Counted from the first letter of the stretch, positions 8,060 through 15,988 are shown. The stretch is 64,000 nucleotides of DNA from Thermobacillus xylanilyticus (GCF_907165215.1 NZ_CAJRAY010000038.1:57497-121496), one strand, 5' to 3'. The notes: a model not told the origin generated them from the sequence alone. Made by a program: numbers and translations.

Positions 8060-9266
8060 CGGGCATCTCCAACTTCACCCGGATGCCGAGCTCGTCCAGA
8101 TACCTGAAATAGCGTTTCGCCAGCCACCGGTTGAACTGCGGCAGCGTCCGTTCCAGTTCCGCATACCGGCCGCGGCTCGACAGCTTCGCGAAATAGCCGC
8201 GCATCAGCGAGGCATTCGCCTCCAGATCTTGCGCATTGATGAGCTGGACGCTGTCATTCGCCAGCTTGTAGCGTTCTTCGAAATCCGGCAAGGCGATCGT
8301 CTCCGGCGGGTACAGCAAGCCGGACCGAAATTCGATATGGTGCGGGCCGCGCGGCAGGATGATGTTGTACCACACCTGATCCGGCATCAGGCCGAGCGTG
8401 AGCATCGGCGGCACCGATGCGATCATCATCCGCTGCCGCTGCTCCTCCGTCAGCCCGGGCATCGGCGGGAAAATCGCCTTCATGTCCGGCGAGAAGCCGG
8501 CGTCCATATGGGTGAATCCGGTCGGATGCATGATCTGTCCGTCATCGTCTTCGAATTCAATGAAGGTGGCCAGGCGGCTCGGCGCGAAATCGTGCGGCCC
8601 TTTGTGCAGGTAGTTCGTGTGGTACGGTTCGAGGGAAGATTCGATCATGATTTTCCAGTTCCAGGGAAGATCGGTCAGGTCGACCGTCGGCATGGAGACG
8701 AGTTCGGTCATCCGGTAGTTGCGCATTTCATCGTCCAATTTCTGAAGCGTCGGGGCAAGCGGAGGGGCGTCGGGATCAAAGTGGCAGAAAATGAACCCGT
8801 TCCAGATTTCGACCTTCAATCGGGGCAGGCTGTGGTCATGGCGCAAAATCTCGAACGGCTCGATGCGGATCATCTCAGGGGCGGACAAGAGCTCTCCGTC
8901 CAGCCCGTACGTCCACCAGTGGAGCGGGCAGCGGAACGAGCTGCAGTTGCCCTTGCCCTCCGCCACCAGATGGCCGCGATGCTGGCAGACGGCGGACAGG
9001 ACATGGATATTGCCGTCATGGCCCCGCGCCACGATGAGCGGATCGTCGAGCAGCGTCAGCGTGAAATAGTCGCCGGGATTCGGCACCATTTCCTGCCGGC
9101 CGATGCACAGCCAGTTCCGGTAATAGATCGCTTCCTTCTCGAATTCGAAGAACGCCTGCGACGTATAGCATGCGGGCGGAAGCGAACGCGCCTCCTTCGA
9201 TTCGATGAGCGACGGTCCGAGTTCGGCCAGAATCTCGAGCACCTCTTCGGTCGGTTTGTAACCCAT
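8037..9266 (-). CDS. Rieske non-heme iron oxygenase, alpha subunit
   Basis: A 409-residue aromatic-ring-hydroxylating oxygenase large subunit. The Rieske [2Fe-2S] ligands are Cys94-x-His96 (CQHRGH) and Cys113-x2-His116 (CPLHWW). The mononuclear iron site is visible in SLEPYHTNYLH (His216, His221, with Glu213 nearby), after the typical WNWKIMIES stretch. Such enzymes put hydroxyls on rings or oxidatively demethylate. No ferredoxin, reductase or beta subunit is encoded nearby, so electrons must come from elsewhere. AAGGAGG lies 10 bases before the ATG. It follows the second TrzN-like amidohydrolase by 38 bases. Confidence 0.9.
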   Translation of the reverse strand: MGYKPTEEVLEILAELGPSLIESKEARSLPPACYTSQAFFEFEKEAIYYRNWLCIGRQEMVPNPGDYFTLTLLDDPLIVARGHDGNIHVLSAVCQHRGHLVAEGKGNCSSFRCPLHWWTYGLDGELLSAPEMIRIEPFEILRHDHSLPRLKVEIWNGFIFCHFDPDAPPLAPTLQKLDDEMRNYRMTELVSMPTVDLTDLPWNWKIMIESSLEPYHTNYLHKGPHDFAPSRLATFIEFEDDDGQIMHPTGFTHMDAGFSPDMKAIFPPMPGLTEEQRQRMMIASVPPMLTLGLMPDQVWYNIILPRGPHHIEFRSGLLYPPETIALPDFEERYKLANDSVQLINAQDLEANASLMRGYFAKLSSRGRYAELERTLPQFNRWLAKRYFRYLDELGIRVKLEMPDDEAHRV

Positions 9267-9304
9267 GCCTCACAACCTCCTTGATCTTGATGATCGGTCG
9301 GCCG

Positions 9305-10645
9305 TCAAGCCGGGACGAACGGCTCGCGCAGCCTGAACAGCCGCTCTGCCGCCGTCTGGCCGGAAGCGATGATCTCCGACACGTCGGCGCGGACCAGCCG
9401 ATGGTCCCGTACAACCTGCCGTCCGTCGATGAACACATGCTTCACGTCGGCACCGGTTGCGGCGTAGACGACGTTGCTCGCGGCGTTGTTGTATTTTCCG
9501 CCCATGACGGGCGTCAAATGGGGCTTCCGAAAATCGATGACGATCAGGTCTGCTTTCTTGCCGACCTCCAGCGAACCGATCTCGCGGTCCAGTCCGAGCG
9601 CCTTCGCGCCGCCTATCGTGGCCATCCGGATCACCGTTTCCGCCGGCATGACGCGGGCGTCAAGCAGCCGCGCCTTCTGCAGCAGCGGAACGAACTTCAT
9701 CTCCTCGAGCATGTCGAGGTTGTTGTTCTCCTTCACCCCGTCGGTGCCGATGCCGACCGTCACGCCCATCTCGAGCAGTTCCTTGACCGGCGCGATGCCG
9801 GACGCCAGCTTCAGATTGCTGACGGGACAATGGGCGACGGCGGTGCCCGTCCGGGCCAGCAGCTCGCGCTCTTCCCGGCGGAGCCAGACGCAGTGGGCCA
9901 GCACGGTCCGCGGTCCGAGGATGCCGCGGTCGTGGAACAGTTCCACAGGCCATCTCCCCGTCCGGAGTTTCAGGCTGATCGCCATGTCCCGCGATTCCTC
10001 ACCGTGGGTATGGATGCCGGTGTCGTACTTCGCTGCAAGTTCGGCCGCTTTCCGGTACGCTTCCTCCGTGTTGTAGGTCAGATGCTCGAGGGCGAACCAG
10101 ACGTGAATCCGTCCTTCCGATGTGCCGTTCCGCTCCTCGACGAGCCGCCGGTTCGTCTCGAGCGTCTCGAACCAATCCATGCCCGGTTTGTCGACGACGT
10201 ACGGCGCCAGCACGGCGCGAAGTCCGAGCTCGTCCGCCGCAACCGCGCATTTGTGCATGAAGCGGTACATGTCGAGCACGCAGGTGGTGCCGGACAACAG
10301 CGCTTCGGCGTAGCAGAGCCGAGCCGCCGCGTGCGCAAGATCCTCGGTCAAAGCCCGATGTTTCGGATCGACATGCTTCGCCAGCCATTCGAACACCGGC
10401 AGATCTTCAGCCGTGCCGCGGATCAGTCCCGAATGCATGTGCAGGTTGACCAGGCCGGGCATGATGACGGAACCGGACGCGTCCAGCCGCTCCGCCGCCG
10501 GATAGCGCGCCCCGAGTACATCCGCCGGTCCGATGTCGACGATCCGCGTGCCTTCAATGAGCAGCGCGCCGCTTTCGATCGTTTCGTCCTGCCCGTTCAC
10601 CGTCAGAACCGTGCCGCCGGTGATGAGCAGCGGCTTAACGTCCAT
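9305..10645 (-). CDS. TrzN/AtzA-type amidohydrolase, second copy
   Basis: A 446-residue amidohydrolase with metal ligands in NLHMHSGL, HTHGEESRD and VLAHCVWL, and Asp in GTDGVKENNN. It shares the SNLKLASGIA and NNNLDM stretches with the copy at 1968-3290 but diverges elsewhere, including a GEESRD instead of AAENRE motif, so the two probably use different substrates. ATG at 10645 was chosen because AAGGGAG stands 9 bases upstream; the frame upstream to 10693 has no ribosome site. The family deaminates or dehalogenates N-heterocycles such as triazines, guanine-like purines and pterins. Confidence 0.85.
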   Translation of the reverse strand: MDVKPLLITGGTVLTVNGQDETIESGALLIEGTRIVDIGPADVLGARYPAAERLDASGSVIMPGLVNLHMHSGLIRGTAEDLPVFEWLAKHVDPKHRALTEDLAHAAARLCYAEALLSGTTCVLDMYRFMHKCAVAADELGLRAVLAPYVVDKPGMDWFETLETNRRLVEERNGTSEGRIHVWFALEHLTYNTEEAYRKAAELAAKYDTGIHTHGEESRDMAISLKLRTGRWPVELFHDRGILGPRTVLAHCVWLRREERELLARTGTAVAHCPVSNLKLASGIAPVKELLEMGVTVGIGTDGVKENNNLDMLEEMKFVPLLQKARLLDARVMPAETVIRMATIGGAKALGLDREIGSLEVGKKADLIVIDFRKPHLTPVMGGKYNNAASNVVYAATGADVKHVFIDGRQVVRDHRLVRADVSEIIASGQTAAERLFRLREPFVPA

Positions 10646-10693
10646 ATCGCCATCTCCCTTCCGGAAAAATGATCTCCGTGCGCGACACGGCAT

Positions 10694-11545
10694 CTACTCC
10701 GCGAACGCCATGCGCTTCCACCCGGAAACGCACGGCCTGCCCGACGTGTAGTGCATCTCGCCTGCCGTGACGTCCCAGACCATCGCGCTGAGCGTCATAT
10801 GCGGAAGCGGCGCATTCGACCTCCCGTGCAGGATGCCGTGGGCGCAGATGCTGCCGCTGCCCGTGCCGTCCCGTTCATGGGTCGCGGTCAGCCGTTTCAG
10901 CGCGTCCACGGCCGTCCGGCTGTCCAACGGCCTGCCGGCGAGCAGACGCAGCGCCGCCGACGCTGTCTCGTACCGCCGCCCGCGGTCTGCGCGCAGCCGG
11001 GCGGACATACGCCGCTGCTTTCCCGGGAACAGTCCGAACGCCTGGTTGCTCCGCACCGCCCATCCGGCCGACGACGCGTCCTGCCAGGCGGTCCGTCCCC
11101 GGCAATGCTCAAATACAAGGATCGTGCCGTTCTTGTCGGCGATGATGTGGCTTCCCCCGATGGACGGCCCGCCTTCCGCGATGCCCCGTTCCAGCACTTC
11201 CAGCGCGCCCCGGGCGTCCGTACAGACCGCGAGCGCTTCAGCCTGGAGCCGGCCGCGCAGATCGCCCTGCCAATAGTCGGCAGTCTCGCGGAGAGCGGAC
11301 GGTTCCGAAGGATCGGCATAATCGAAGTACGAACTGATGAGCAGCAGCCCCTGATCGTTGAGTCCGGCATTGATGCCCTGCTGCGGCGCCAGTCCGTACG
11401 CCAGGATGGCGTGTCGCGACGGTCCGGCGGCCTTCCCGTGCCAGAACAAGACCGGCGGTGAATCCGACGTTTTGAATCCGAACACGGCGGGCGTGCCGTC
11501 CTCCTTCATGCATCGCATGGCGCCGATCGTGCAGATGGAAATCAC
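10694..11545 (-). CDS. Ntn-hydrolase, C45/acyl-CoA:6-aminopenicillanate acyltransferase-like
   Basis: About 280 residues resembling autoprocessed N-terminal-nucleophile amidases of the C45/AAT group. A Cys-Thr pair lies at the very N-terminus (CTIGAMRC), followed by DG and GF about 13-20 residues later, AGLNDQGLLL, and VRSNQAF where these enzymes usually have SNHF. Such proteins hydrolyse or transfer linear amides. The start is unusual. The GTG at 11545 is itself part of a perfect ribosome site (GGAGGAGGTGATT); an ATC at 11536, 8 bases after GGAGG, would make Cys the second residue. ATG at 11518 would remove the Cys. The family call is moderate. Confidence 0.55.
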   Translation of the reverse strand: MISICTIGAMRCMKEDGTPAVFGFKTSDSPPVLFWHGKAAGPSRHAILAYGLAPQQGINAGLNDQGLLLISSYFDYADPSEPSALRETADYWQGDLRGRLQAEALAVCTDARGALEVLERGIAEGGPSIGGSHIIADKNGTILVFEHCRGRTAWQDASSAGWAVRSNQAFGLFPGKQRRMSARLRADRGRRYETASAALRLLAGRPLDSRTAVDALKRLTATHERDGTGSGSICAHGILHGRSNAPLPHMTLSAMVWDVTAGEMHYTSGRPCVSGWKRMAFAE

Positions 11546-11596
11546 CTCCTCCGGCGTTATGGACGCGGTCGCGACGGCCGATTCCGCTTCTTCCGG

Positions 11597-12151
11597 TCAA
11601 GCGTCCCCCCGGAGGAAGAGCGCGCCGACCGCCAGCGCGAACAGAATCCCCCATACCGCATTCAGCTGGTAATAATGCACCATCACGAAATAAACCACGG
11701 CGATAAGCAGCGTCAGGAACGGCAGCGCGCCGCCCGCAGGCCTGAAGACATACTGGGCGAAATCGTAGGCCAGCATGGCCATCATGACGAAGATCGCCGG
11801 CTGCACGCCGCGGATCATGCCGCGGACGACCGGATGCCCGGACAATTTCATCATGATGCCGGCCAGTGCGGCCATCAGGATCGCCGTCGGCAGCACGACC
11901 GCCGCGAGCGCGACGGCAGCTCCGGCCCAGCCCGCGACCTTGAATCCGATGTAGGCGGCCAATTTCGTCGCGATCGGTCCGGGGAGCGCGTTTCCGAACG
12001 CGAGCGCCCGCCCGAATTCGTCCGTCGTCATCCACCCGTACCGGTCGACAACCTGCGACTCGTACAGCGGAATGATGGAGGGGCCGCCGCCGTACCCGAG
12101 CATCGTCGCCGTGCCGAATGCGACAAACAGCCGCCACAAATCCGAAAGCAT
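11597..12151 (-). CDS. Chromate transporter (CHR) family, single-domain membrane protein
   Basis: A 184-residue membrane protein with about five hydrophobic segments and the CHR signature GYGGGPSIIPLYE near residues 20-32, then GNALPGPIATKL. Full CHR transporters are two such domains fused, or two adjacent half-size genes; only one half is present here. ATG at 12151 follows GGGAGGTGGCGGCG. An extended frame with GTG starts near 12250 also has GGGAGG upstream, but the extra residues look non-conserved. It is first in the 12151-5073 block. Transport of chromate is not implied; many family members sit in catabolic operons and probably carry organic or oxyanion substrates (inference). Confidence 0.8.
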   Translation of the reverse strand: MLSDLWRLFVAFGTATMLGYGGGPSIIPLYESQVVDRYGWMTTDEFGRALAFGNALPGPIATKLAAYIGFKVAGWAGAAVALAAVVLPTAILMAALAGIMMKLSGHPVVRGMIRGVQPAIFVMMAMLAYDFAQYVFRPAGGALPFLTLLIAVVYFVMVHYYQLNAVWGILFALAVGALFLRGDA

Positions 12152-12280
12152 CGCCGCCACCTCCCTTCCGGCTTGCCAATCGACCGCGCCCTTCGCCCGC
12201 GGATCGGCAGCGCCGCTGCCATGCCGCAGCGGGACATCAGATTCCACATTCACGATCCTCCCGTTCCGGTTGGCTTCCCC

Positions 12281-12310
12281 ATTGTAAGGCGAAGCGAAAA
12301 ACCGCTTCAA
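12281..12310 (-). promoter_or_regulatory. Sigma-A promoter for the 12151-5073 operon
   Basis: On the minus strand TTGAAG (12310-12305) and TACAAT (12286-12281) are 18 bases apart. Transcription would begin near 12274, giving a 5' leader of about 120 bases before the ATG at 12151. Confidence 0.55.
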
Positions 12311-12653
12311 TGAACGGGCCGGGATTTTGTAAGATCACCCAATCGGGAATGAATTGCTTGGTTGCCGTGCATGAGGCGTCGGACGAAAGTCATGGTGCGG
12401 ACGAATGATGCCGGAAGCCGACGAGGAAAGCGGGTTTGCCATCGGGCAAGCAATTTGTACTTTTCGTCATACTTTCCTTGTGATAACATGGGATACAGCG
12501 GACCTGGCATTCACAACCAATAGTCCGCAAGACCCTTCAATTGACAACCGCAGACCAGACATTAGACAGGGGGACGCAATGCCGCCGGACCGGATCGGTT
12601 TTCCCGCGTGGCCGGGAGCCCGATCAGACGGACAGGCTCAGCTTCCGAACATC
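12311..12653. other. Gene-free divergent region between the chromate-type transporter and cheX
   Basis: No open frame here has coding character. On the plus strand TTGACA at 12541-12546 is followed 16 bases on by TAGACA (12563-12568), a weak promoter candidate for cheX. Downstream, GATCGG (12594-12599) can pair with CCGATC (12620-12625) around an inner CCCG/CGGG stem, giving a structured leader that ends in the terminator at 12654-12682. Confidence 0.4.
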
Positions 12654-12682
12654 AGCGTCTTCCGGTTCCGGAAGCGCTTTTT
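12654..12682 (+). terminator. Terminator/attenuator hairpin just upstream of cheX
   Basis: AGCG, a bulged T, then CTTCCGG pair with CCGGAAG and CGCT across a 2-base TT gap (in practice a 4-base loop), followed by five T's. It points toward cheX and ends 38 bases before its start, so it is more likely an attenuator than the end of an unseen gene. Confidence 0.6.
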
Positions 12683-12720
12683 CATATGGGGTTCAAATCA
12701 TGCAACAGAAGGCAGCAGCC

Positions 12721-13179
12721 ATGAACGTCAATTACATCAACCCGTTTCTCGCATCATCCATTCACGTCATTGAAGCCATGATGCTAGTGAAGCCGTCCGT
12801 CGGCCAGGTCGCGCTGCAATCCGTGGACAGCCGCAGCGATTCCCTGCTGCTCAAGATCGGCATACTCGGTCAATTTCAGGGCGACGTCGTCTTCAGTTTC
12901 CCGCACCAGGTGGCTCTGCGCATCGTCTCGGTCATGATGGGCGGATACCCGGTTTCCGAACTCGATGACATGTGCTGCAGCGCCATCGCCGAACTCGGAA
13001 ACATGATCAGCGGCAACGCCACCACCATGCTCTCCAACGAAGGCATCGCCGTCGACATCACCCCGCCCGACATCGTGGCGGATCACAGCCGCTACGTGGA
13101 GAAGAAGGCGATTGCGATTCCGCTCGATCTGTCGGATATCGGCAAATTCAACATTTACATGTTTGCAGAGAGCGCATGA
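12721..13179 (+). CDS. cheX: Chemotaxis phosphatase CheX
   Basis: A 152-residue CheX-family protein opening MNVNYINPFLASS, the family's usual start. The CheX active-site helix is recognisable as SAIAELGNMISGNA near residues 92-105, with the conserved Glu and Asn that attack phospho-CheY. CheX removes phosphate from CheY-P in the cytosol and resets flagellar signalling. ATG at 12721 is preferred on homology; its ribosome site is weak (AGAAGG, 8 bases). An ATG at 12700 is possible. It stands alone on the plus strand, away from other chemotaxis genes, behind a hairpin-rich leader. Confidence 0.85.
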   Translation: MNVNYINPFLASSIHVIEAMMLVKPSVGQVALQSVDSRSDSLLLKIGILGQFQGDVVFSFPHQVALRIVSVMMGGYPVSELDDMCCSAIAELGNMISGNATTMLSNEGIAVDITPPDIVADHSRYVEKKAIAIPLDLSDIGKFNIYMFAESA

Positions 13180-13191
13180 CATACCGGAACG

Positions 13192-13236
13192 GCAACACCC
13201 CCGCCGCGCCTTGAACGGGCGCAGCGGGGGTGTTGC
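13192..13236. terminator. Bidirectional hairpin between convergent cheX and bacilliredoxin genes
   Basis: GCAACACCCCCGC pairs perfectly with GCGGGGGTGTTGC over 13 bases around an inner GC-rich loop. It lies midway between convergent stop codons. There is no clear T-run on either side, so termination strength is uncertain. Confidence 0.6.
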
Positions 13237-13252
13237 TGCCTTGCCGGCTGCT

Positions 13253-13594
13253 TCAATCCAGCACGGCGGTCATATGTTTCTTCGTCACCGACCAGTGCGA
13301 CGTGTTCCATACCGCTTTGCCGTCTTTCACCAGAATCATCTGCGGCGAAGCATGGACAACGCCCAGGTCTTCGGCAATCTTGTTCGATACCGGGCGGGAC
13401 TCGATCACCTTGACGAGATAGTAGTCTGTATCCGGATTCGGTTTGTCCGCCAGATAAGCCTCAAATTCCTCGAGTGCGCTGGCCGATACGGGACAACGGG
13501 TGCTGTGCTTGAGCACGATGATCTGCCGGTTTGCGGAATCCGATCTCACCTTGTCCCACGCTTCCAGTGTCGAAATCTCCTGCCATGCCGTCAT
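13253..13594 (-). CDS. ytxJ: Monothiol bacilliredoxin YtxJ-like
   Basis: A 113-residue thioredoxin-fold protein with the single-cysteine motif TRCPVS near residue 33 and a cis-Pro segment HASPQMILV near residue 83, as in the YtxJ family. These proteins remove bacillithiol from oxidised protein thiols in the cytosol. ATG at 13594 was chosen because GGGAGGAGG stands 6 bases upstream; an ATG at 13600 touches the ribosome site. Its presence implies that the organism makes bacillithiol. Confidence 0.85.
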   Translation of the reverse strand: MTAWQEISTLEAWDKVRSDSANRQIIVLKHSTRCPVSASALEEFEAYLADKPNPDTDYYLVKVIESRPVSNKIAEDLGVVHASPQMILVKDGKAVWNTSHWSVTKKHMTAVLD

Positions 13595-13631
13595 ATGCAT
13601 CCTCCTCCCAACCGGCATGCCGGTTCAAGCG

Positions 13632-14168
13632 TCAAGATCCATAATACGGCGAAATGAGCAGATAGACAACAATGCCCGTAAAGCTGACGTACAGCCAGAT
13701 CGGCATCGTCCATTTCCCGATGCGGCGATGCTGCTTGATGCGTCCTCCCAGCCCGAGCGTGACTGAGATCAGCGCCAGCGGCACATTGACGATCGCCAGG
13801 ATGATGTGCGTGGCCAGGACGAACAGATAAATATAGCGCATCACTTCGCTGCCGCCGTATGCAGTCGGCTCCGTCAGGTAGTGATAGACCACGTAAGTGA
13901 CGAGAAACAGCGCCGTGGTAACGAATGCGGCCCAGATGAAGGTGCGGTGCATCTTGATATTTTTCCGCTTCACGGCAACCAGCGCGATGACCAGGAAGCT
14001 GAAGGTGAAGCAGTTGTAGACCGCGTTCAGGAGCGGCAGCACCGTCACGTCAAAACCGACTTCGCCCTCGTACCCCGGCAGGAAAAACAGCAGCGTGATG
14101 ATGCCGACGAGAACAAAGGTGAAAATGAAAATGAGCGGAATCCAGTTGCGTTCACGTACCGAAGGCAC
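13632..14168 (-). CDS. DUF420 (YozB-like) integral membrane protein
   Basis: A 178-residue protein with five predicted membrane helices and the DUF420 pattern of conserved polar residues: LNAVYNCFTF, HRTFIWAAFV, YHYLTEPT and the THIILAIVNVPL helix with His. The family is of unknown biochemical role; members often lie near cytochrome oxidase assembly genes, and the conserved His residues suggest heme or metal handling (inference). The GTG at 14168 has AAGGAGGGG 6 bases upstream, better than the GTG at 14186, which has no ribosome site. It follows the phosphoesterase gene without a gap. Confidence 0.75.
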   Translation of the reverse strand: MPSVRERNWIPLIFIFTFVLVGIITLLFFLPGYEGEVGFDVTVLPLLNAVYNCFTFSFLVIALVAVKRKNIKMHRTFIWAAFVTTALFLVTYVVYHYLTEPTAYGGSEVMRYIYLFVLATHIILAIVNVPLALISVTLGLGGRIKQHRRIGKWTMPIWLYVSFTGIVVYLLISPYYGS

Positions 14169-14182
14169 AGACGGCCCCTCCT

Positions 14183-15406
14183 TCACGAATTGGCGGCTTG
14201 TCCATCCTCTATTGTAAACGATCCTCCGGCTTCCGCGCCGCCCGGTTTGTCACGATTTTCCGAACGTTGGCTTCCCGTGAAGACGAGTGTGATGTCCAGC
14301 AGCTCGGAGCGGCTGGCGAGCCGGATGGCCGGTCCCCATGTGCCGAAGCCGGACGAGACAAGGGCGTGCATGCCGCCGATCCGCTTGTAGCCCCAATCGA
14401 GTTCGAAAAGCCGCCTGGTCACCAGATGGTTGGGCGCGAACTGGCCGCGGTGGGTATGGCCGGACAGCAGAAGATCCGCTCCCGCCTGCGCCGCCTCGCC
14501 GAGAGCCAGCGGCTGGTGATCCATCAGGAGAATCGGCAGCTTCGGATCGAGCGGTTCCAGCAGCCGGCTCACCGGCAGCCGTCCGTCCGGCCCGGCGCCT
14601 TCCGCCGTCTTGTCCTTCCGGCCCGCGATTTGGAAGCAGCCGTCAATCGTCACCGCCTCGTCGCGCAGCACGCGAATGCCGGCATCCGCGGCGCGCCGCA
14701 CATAGGCTTCGATCTGGCCGCCGTAATATTCATGGTTGCCGAGGACGGCATAGATGCCGTATGGCGCTTTCAACCGGCCGAGCGTCTCGTCCATCCGGTT
14801 GCGGATGAACGGTTCGATGTCATCGTCAATGACATCGCCGGCCAGCAGAATCAGATCCGGCTTCCTTGCTTCCGCCGCCCCGATCAGCCGGCGCAGGTGC
14901 CGGTTGCCCACGATATTGCCGAGGTGCAGGTCCGAAGCGGCCAGAATGCGCAGCGAGCCGAGGCCCCCCGCATCCTTCGGCACTTCAAGGCGATATTCAC
15001 GCACCACGGGCGACCAGGCGTTGATGCTGCCGGTGATGAACAGCACAAGCAGCACCATCGCAACGGCCGCGCCCGGCACGCCGATATGTATCGATGCGCC
15101 GTACCCGGCTTCCCTGAGCAGCCAGCCCGCGATGTCGGCCGGAGGCAGCAGCAGGCAGCCGTATTCGAACAGGGCAAAATAGTAGGCGCCGGCCACTTTG
15201 AGCAGACGCAGGACGGGGCCGGCGCCGCGCCCGATCCGGCCGATCGGGAAGCCGAAGGCGACGAGCAGGAACGGAATCCAGAAGACCGCTCCCGGAATCG
15301 GTCCGGCCAGCCATTCCAGGAACATCCGCAAGTTCCATCCGATATAGACATTCAGGCCGATGTAGAGAATGAGGATTAACGGCAGCGCGAACAGCATCCG
15401 TTTCAT
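14183..15406 (-). CDS. Membrane-bound metallophosphoesterase
   Basis: A 407-residue protein. The N-terminal third has about four membrane helices (residues 1-140). A calcineurin-like phosphoesterase domain follows, with SDLHLGN, GDVIDDD, LGNHEYYG, and the final GHTHRGQ motif near residue 335. It resembles the YkuE/YkoQ group, whose members act on lipid or cyclic-nucleotide phosphates at the membrane. The start at 15406 (MKRMLF) fits a transcript that begins near 15443. The stop overlaps the region before the DUF420 start, so the pair is co-transcribed. Confidence 0.8.
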   Translation of the reverse strand: MKRMLFALPLILILYIGLNVYIGWNLRMFLEWLAGPIPGAVFWIPFLLVAFGFPIGRIGRGAGPVLRLLKVAGAYYFALFEYGCLLLPPADIAGWLLREAGYGASIHIGVPGAAVAMVLLVLFITGSINAWSPVVREYRLEVPKDAGGLGSLRILAASDLHLGNIVGNRHLRRLIGAAEARKPDLILLAGDVIDDDIEPFIRNRMDETLGRLKAPYGIYAVLGNHEYYGGQIEAYVRRAADAGIRVLRDEAVTIDGCFQIAGRKDKTAEGAGPDGRLPVSRLLEPLDPKLPILLMDHQPLALGEAAQAGADLLLSGHTHRGQFAPNHLVTRRLFELDWGYKRIGGMHALVSSGFGTWGPAIRLASRSELLDITLVFTGSQRSENRDKPGGAEAGGSFTIEDGQAANS

Positions 15407-15449
15407 GACGAAATGACGACCCCTTGTTCCGGAAACAGGTTCAAATACC

Positions 15450-15479
15450 ATCGTATCATATCCGGAGCGCTGCCCTCAA
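15450..15479 (-). promoter_or_regulatory. Promoter for the phosphoesterase-DUF420 pair
   Basis: On the minus strand TTGAGG (15479-15474) and TACGAT (15455-15450) are 18 bases apart. The position excludes an ATG start at 15451 and supports 15406. Confidence 0.45.
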
Positions 15480-15499
15480 ATGCGCCGCCGCTTCATTCG

Positions 15500-15988
15500 T
15501 CAGAAAAAGACGTGCCTCACCTGCAGAATACCGTCCTCGATGTCCCAGATGCCGAATGAATGATGGGGCTGCCTCCGCCGCGCGGTCGGCGAGCCCGGAT
15601 TGAACATCAGGACGCCTCCGTCCCGCCGGTTGAGCGGTACATGGGAATGGCCGAACAGGATGACATCCACCTTCTCGTTCTTGAACGCCTGCCGCGCCCT
15701 CGACTCGGTCGTTCCGCCCGTGCCGTGACCGTGCACGATTCCGATGCGGATGCCGCCCAGATTCAGCCGTTTCCGCCAGCCGAACCGCTCCGCCAGTTCC
15801 CGGACATCGTTGTTGCCGGCTACGCCGTCGACCGGGGCGTATGCTTCGAACGCCCGGACCGCGTCCGGCACGCACCAATCGCCGGCGTGCAGAATATAGT
15901 CCGCCGTTGTCAGCGCTTCCCGCAGCGGAGCCGGTATCGATTTCGCGCTGCGCGGCATATGCGTGTCCGATACGACGATAATCCGCAT
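15500..15988 (-). CDS. YfcE/MJ0936-type phosphodiesterase
   Basis: A 162-residue small calcineurin-like phosphoesterase. Metal motifs are SDTHMPR at residues 8-14, GDWCVP, GNNDV, GHGTGGT and the GHSHVPL motif near residue 117, all in family order. Such cytosolic phosphodiesterases act on bis-p-nitrophenyl phosphate in vitro; physiological substrates are unknown. ATG at 15988 was chosen because GGAAGGAGG lies 7 bases upstream; the longer frame from 16054 has none. Confidence 0.85.
   Translation of the reverse strand: MRIIVVSDTHMPRSAKSIPAPLREALTTADYILHAGDWCVPDAVRAFEAYAPVDGVAGNNDVRELAERFGWRKRLNLGGIRIGIVHGHGTGGTTESRARQAFKNEKVDVILFGHSHVPLNRRDGGVLMFNPGSPTARRRQPHHSFGIWDIEDGILQVRHVFF

Noticed and set aside
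12307..12510. Minus-strand frame of 67 codons upstream of the chromate-type operon
   Set aside because: It overlaps the predicted operon promoter, has no ribosome site and shows no recognisable pattern.
12521..12600. c-di-GMP-I (GEMM) riboswitch before cheX
   Set aside because: The GGGACGCAA-like core is present, but the preceding stem with its GNRA loop and the GCAAAC partner at the right distance could not be drawn, so it is only mentioned as a lead.
14183..15451. Longer start at 15451 for the membrane phosphoesterase
   Set aside because: It lies upstream of the predicted transcription start, and the added residues before MKRMLF lack a ribosome site.
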